From Halomarina halobia (GTDB lineage: Archaea; Halobacteriota; Halobacteria; Halobacteriales; Haloarculaceae): a stretch of DNA of 64,000 nucleotides. Positions 61,486 to 64,000 of this stretch are shown piece by piece (the first letter of the stretch is position 1; the number at the start of each line of letters is the position of its first letter). Both the position numbers and the translations under genes were made by a program. The stretch spans positions 620,001 to 684,000 of the forward strand of contig NZ_CP119993.1 of NCBI RefSeq assembly GCF_029338575.1, given 5' to 3'. Under the pieces are notes generated by a model. That model worked only from the letters and a program-made list of their open reading frames with translations, did not search any database and was not told the origin of the DNA.

Positions 61486-61794
61486 ATGACGTCGGTCGAG
61501 CGACTGGACGACCTCGAGGGGCGACCCCACGCGAACGTCTTCCCCGGCGAGGAACCGACGACGATCCGGCTCGCGCTCGCGGCCGGCGAGCGCGTCGAAC
61601 CGCACCGACACCCCGACCGACAGGTCGTGCTCTTTCTCGTGGAGGGTCGGCTCGCGCTGCGCGTCGGCGACGAGAGGCGCGAACTCGAAGCGGGCGACGT
61701 CGCCCGCTTCGACGGCGACGCGGACATCTCGCCGCGCGCGCTGATCGACAGCGTCGCGCTCGTCGTGTTCGCGCCGCGCGCCGACGGCGAGTAA
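61486..61794 (+). CDS. Cupin domain protein
   Basis: 102 aa. Cupin with a good motif 1, VEPHRHPDRQVVLFLVEGRL (two His), and motif 2 ELEAGDVARFDGDADISPRA. A stand-alone small cupin, perhaps metal-binding. ATG 61486 is used. Probably cotranscribed with the preceding cupin gene. Confidence 0.8.
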   Translation: MTSVERLDDLEGRPHANVFPGEEPTTIRLALAAGERVEPHRHPDRQVVLFLVEGRLALRVGDERRELEAGDVARFDGDADISPRALIDSVALVVFAPRADGE

Positions 61795-61890
61795 GGGGCA
61801 CCGCTCACCCGGAGCCGTCCGAACCCGCGGTGCGGGCACGTCACGCCGTGGCGCGACCGGATCGCCCCGGCCGGACCGGCTCGCGCGACC

Positions 61891-62169
61891 TCAGACCGGT
61901 ACCTCCGCCGAGGCCCGGTGCGCGCGAACGCACACCAGCGCCCGGTCGATGTGACCCGCCCGTTCCGCGGCCGCCTCCGCCCGGAGCGCCGCCAGTTCGC
62001 GCTGCAACCGACGGAGGCGTTCGGGATCCGGCGGTCGGCACTCGCGGCGCGCAAGCGCCCAGAGCGACCCGGCGATCCGATCGAGTCGCGGTTCGATCCC
62101 GGTGTCGGGCGGCGTCTCGATCGCGCGGATGAGCGCCCGGTTCGCCGCCTCGAGGTGGGTTCGCGTCAC
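61891..62169 (-). CDS. Small helical haloarchaeal protein (DUF7553-like)
   Basis: 92 aa from GTG 62169 (start of the sequence TRTHLEAANRALIRAIE). Two or three helices with RLDRIAGSLWALARRECRPPDPERLRRLQRELAALRAEA, the pattern of a small haloarchaeal family that forms helical bundles. No catalytic motif. The frame extends upstream to 62214, but the conserved pattern starts at the GTG. Function unknown. Confidence 0.65.
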   Translation of the reverse strand: MTRTHLEAANRALIRAIETPPDTGIEPRLDRIAGSLWALARRECRPPDPERLRRLQRELAALRAEAAAERAGHIDRALVCVRAHRASAEVPV

Positions 62170-62327
62170 GATCCGACGGTTGGAGCGCGGTGAGCGAATA
62201 GGCGGGACCATCATATCCGGGGGGTTGATCCCGGGGACGATCGCCCCGGCGGCGAACGCGACGTCCTTGAACCCCCGCCATACCCTGGTACTCTACTGAA
62301 GGACGTCGCCGCCGTTCGAATCAGGCG

Positions 62328-63275
62328 ATGAACGTCGCAGATGACGTCACCGACCTGATCGGTACCACGCCCCTCGTCCGCCTCGATTCGTTCGGCGAGA
62401 ACATCGTCGGGAAGCTGGAGGCGTTCAACCCGGCCGGCTCCGTCAAGGACCGCATCGGCGTCGCGATGATCGAGCGCGCCGAGGAGGCCGGACTCGTCGA
62501 CGAGGGGACCGCGATCGTCGAACCGACGAGCGGGAACACCGGGATCGGCCTCGCGGCCGCCGCGGCGGCGAGGGGCTACGAGCTGATCCTCACGATGCCC
62601 GACTCGATGAGCGAGGAACGGCGTCGGCTGTTGCGCGCGCTCGGGGCCGAACTCGTGCTCACGCCCGGCGAGGACGGGATGGCGGGCGCGATCGAGCGGG
62701 CCGAATCGATCGCGAGCGAGCGCGAGAACGCCGTCGTCCCCCAGCAGTTCGCGAACCTCGCCAACCCGTGGATCCACCGCACCACGACGGGACCGGAGAT
62801 CTGGGACGACACGGACGGCGAGGCGGACGTCCTCGTCGCGGGCGTGGGGACCGGCGGGACGATCACCGGCGTCTCCGAGTACGTGAAGGAGGAGCGAGGG
62901 AGGGAGGACTTCCGGTCGATCGCCGTCGAACCCGCCGAGTCGCCGGTCCTCTCGGGCGGTACCGCGGGGAGCCACGGCATCCAGGGGATCGGCGCGGGGT
63001 TCGTGCCGGACGTGCTTCGACCGGGGCTGATCGACGACGTCGTCGCCGTGGAGCGCGAGGACGCGGTCACGGCCGCGCGGAAACTCGCCTACGACGAGGG
63101 GATCCTGGCGGGGATCTCCTCGGGTGCGGCCGTCGAAGCGGCGCTTCGGGTCGCCCGACGTCCGGAGAACCGGGAGAAGCTGATCGTCGTCGTCCTCCCG
63201 GACACCGGCGAGCGCTACCTCTCGACGGACCTGTATCCCGACCCCGAACCGGACGCGGTGACCACGACCGCGTGA
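62328..63275 (+). CDS. cysK: Cysteine synthase (O-acetylserine sulfhydrylase family)
   Basis: 315-aa PLP enzyme making cysteine from O-acetylserine (or O-phosphoserine) and sulfide. PLP Lys40 in [11 protein letters not shown], phosphate-binding [10 protein letters not shown] (67-76), [16 protein letters not shown] and the PLP-ring contact [28 protein letters not shown] is the usual N-terminus. A housekeeping-type gene marking the end of the catabolic islands. Confidence 0.93.
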   Translation: MNVADDVTDLIGTTPLVRLDSFGENIVGKLEAFNPAGSVKDRIGVAMIERAEEAGLVDEGTAIVEPTSGNTGIGLAAAAAARGYELILTMPDSMSEERRRLLRALGAELVLTPGEDGMAGAIERAESIASERENAVVPQQFANLANPWIHRTTTGPEIWDDTDGEADVLVAGVGTGGTITGVSEYVKEERGREDFRSIAVEPAESPVLSGGTAGSHGIQGIGAGFVPDVLRPGLIDDVVAVEREDAVTAARKLAYDEGILAGISSGAAVEAALRVARRPENREKLIVVVLPDTGERYLSTDLYPDPEPDAVTTTA

Positions 63276-63362
63276 GCCGGTTCGTCGTCTCCACTGCGCC
63301 CGCTCCCCCGCCGTGACGCGTCGAGGCTACGTGTCGTCGCCGGGGACGGCGCGGGCACGTCG

Positions 63363-63370
63363 TTATAAAA
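63363..63370 (+). promoter_or_regulatory. TATA-like promoter of the acyl-CoA dehydrogenase gene
   Basis: TTATAAAA in a GC-rich gap, about 55 nt before ATG 63425. Confidence 0.5.
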
Positions 63371-63424
63371 CCCCCCGATACGGTGGTGGCACAGTGACGG
63401 TCGAGCCGCGCCCCGTGTTCGTGG

Positions 63425-64000
63425 ATGAGTGAGTTCAACGACTCGGAGCGGGCGGCCGAACTCGCGGCGCGGGCCCGGGCGCTCATGGACGAGGTCGTCG
63501 TACCGAAGGAGCGAGCGCTGTCCGGTGGCGCGACCGTCTCCGCCGGGACGGTCGCCGACCTCCGGGCGGCGGCGCGCGAGTACGGCGTCTACGCCCCACA
63601 GATCGACCAGGAGTGGGACGGGATGGGAATCGACTTCCGGGACGTCCTCCCGACGTTCGAGGAGGCGGGACGCTCGCTGCTCGGCCCGACGGCGATGCGG
63701 GTCGACGCGCCCGACGAGGGCAACATGCACCTGCTCGAACTCGTCGGGACCGACCTGCAGCGGGAACACTACCTGAAACCGCTCGTCGCGGGCGAGATCG
63801 CGTCCGGCTTCTCGATGACCGAGCCGCTCCCCGGCGCGGGGTCGGACCCGAAGACGATACGCACGACCGCCCGCAGGGAGGGCGACGAGTGGGTGATCGA
63901 CGGCCACAAGTGGTGGACGACCCAGGGCGTCGAGGCCGACGTACTGATCGTCTTCGCCCGAACCGATCCCGACGCGCATCCCTACTCGGGCTGTTCGCTG
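63425..64000 (+). CDS. Acyl-CoA dehydrogenase (3' partial)
   Basis: First 192 residues of a flavin-dependent acyl-CoA dehydrogenase, cut by the window end. N-terminal helical domain with FEEAGRSLLGPTAM, LLELVGTDLQREHYLKPLVAGEIASGFSMTEP and the start of the beta domain SMTEPLPGAGSDPKTIRTTA, DGHKWWTTQGVEADVLIVFART, which carries the flavin contact region. The C-terminal domain with the catalytic base is not in the window. Acyl specificity unknown. Confidence 0.93.
   Translation, partial: MSEFNDSERAAELAARARALMDEVVVPKERALSGGATVSAGTVADLRAAAREYGVYAPQIDQEWDGMGIDFRDVLPTFEEAGRSLLGPTAMRVDAPDEGNMHLLELVGTDLQREHYLKPLVAGEIASGFSMTEPLPGAGSDPKTIRTTARREGDEWVIDGHKWWTTQGVEADVLIVFARTDPDAHPYSGCSL

Overview
The window looks like a haloarchaeal replicon, possibly a megaplasmid or accessory chromosomal island. 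The supporting signs are very high GC with acidic proteins, Tat-type twin-arginine lipoprotein signals, halocyanins, a TFB, HTH_10 (bacterio-opsin-activator type) regulators, IclR regulators, and TATA boxes 22-30 nt before many start codons, which is typical of leaderless archaeal mRNAs. No rRNA, tRNA, CRISPR array or intact insertion sequence was found.

Layout. (1) 1-20.7 kb is a catabolic island. A mostly coupled minus-strand run (9605 down to 1773) encodes a SnoaL-like protein, an LLM monooxygenase, an isochorismatase-like amidase, a dihydropyrimidinase-like amidohydrolase, a class III CoA-transferase, an HMG-CoA-lyase-like lyase and a LeuC/LeuD-type hydro-lyase. Facing away from it, a plus-strand run encodes an FAD (fumarate-reductase-type) oxidoreductase, a complete Liv-type ABC importer, two MmgE/PrpD proteins and an IclR regulator, then an inositol-phosphatase family enzyme. 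The simplest reading is uptake of an N-containing acid, ring or amide opening, then dehydration or hydration, CoA activation and C-C cleavage of a branched C5-type dicarboxylate.

(2) 20.7-43 kb is a denitrification and respiration island: quinol-dependent NO reductase, copper nitrite reductase NirK, two halocyanins, a CoxA-type oxidase subunit, two heme-copper-like membrane proteins, a TFB, several DUF2249 proteins, two HTH_10 regulators (one NarO-like), and two radical-SAM modules, each beside a small candidate substrate or partner. A 12-bp palindrome (consensus CGAAC-RY-GTTCG) lies almost always 37-40 nt before the start codons of these genes and appears to tie them into one regulon. narGH and nosZ are not in the window.

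(3) 43.5-59.8 kb is a second catabolic island for hydantoin or ureido compounds: IclR, quinone-oxidoreductase-like enzyme, M20 N-carbamoylase, an ECF transporter (two ATPases, T and S subunits, and a 2-TM extra protein), LLM oxidoreductase, hydantoinase A/B, hydantoin racemase, MFS transporter, cupin and a metal-dependent hydantoinase.

(4) 60.4-64 kb holds a DtxR-like regulator, two cupins, a small haloarchaeal protein, cysteine synthase and the start of an acyl-CoA dehydrogenase cut by the window edge.

Calls rest on reading the translated sequence and recalled family features. No database search was possible.
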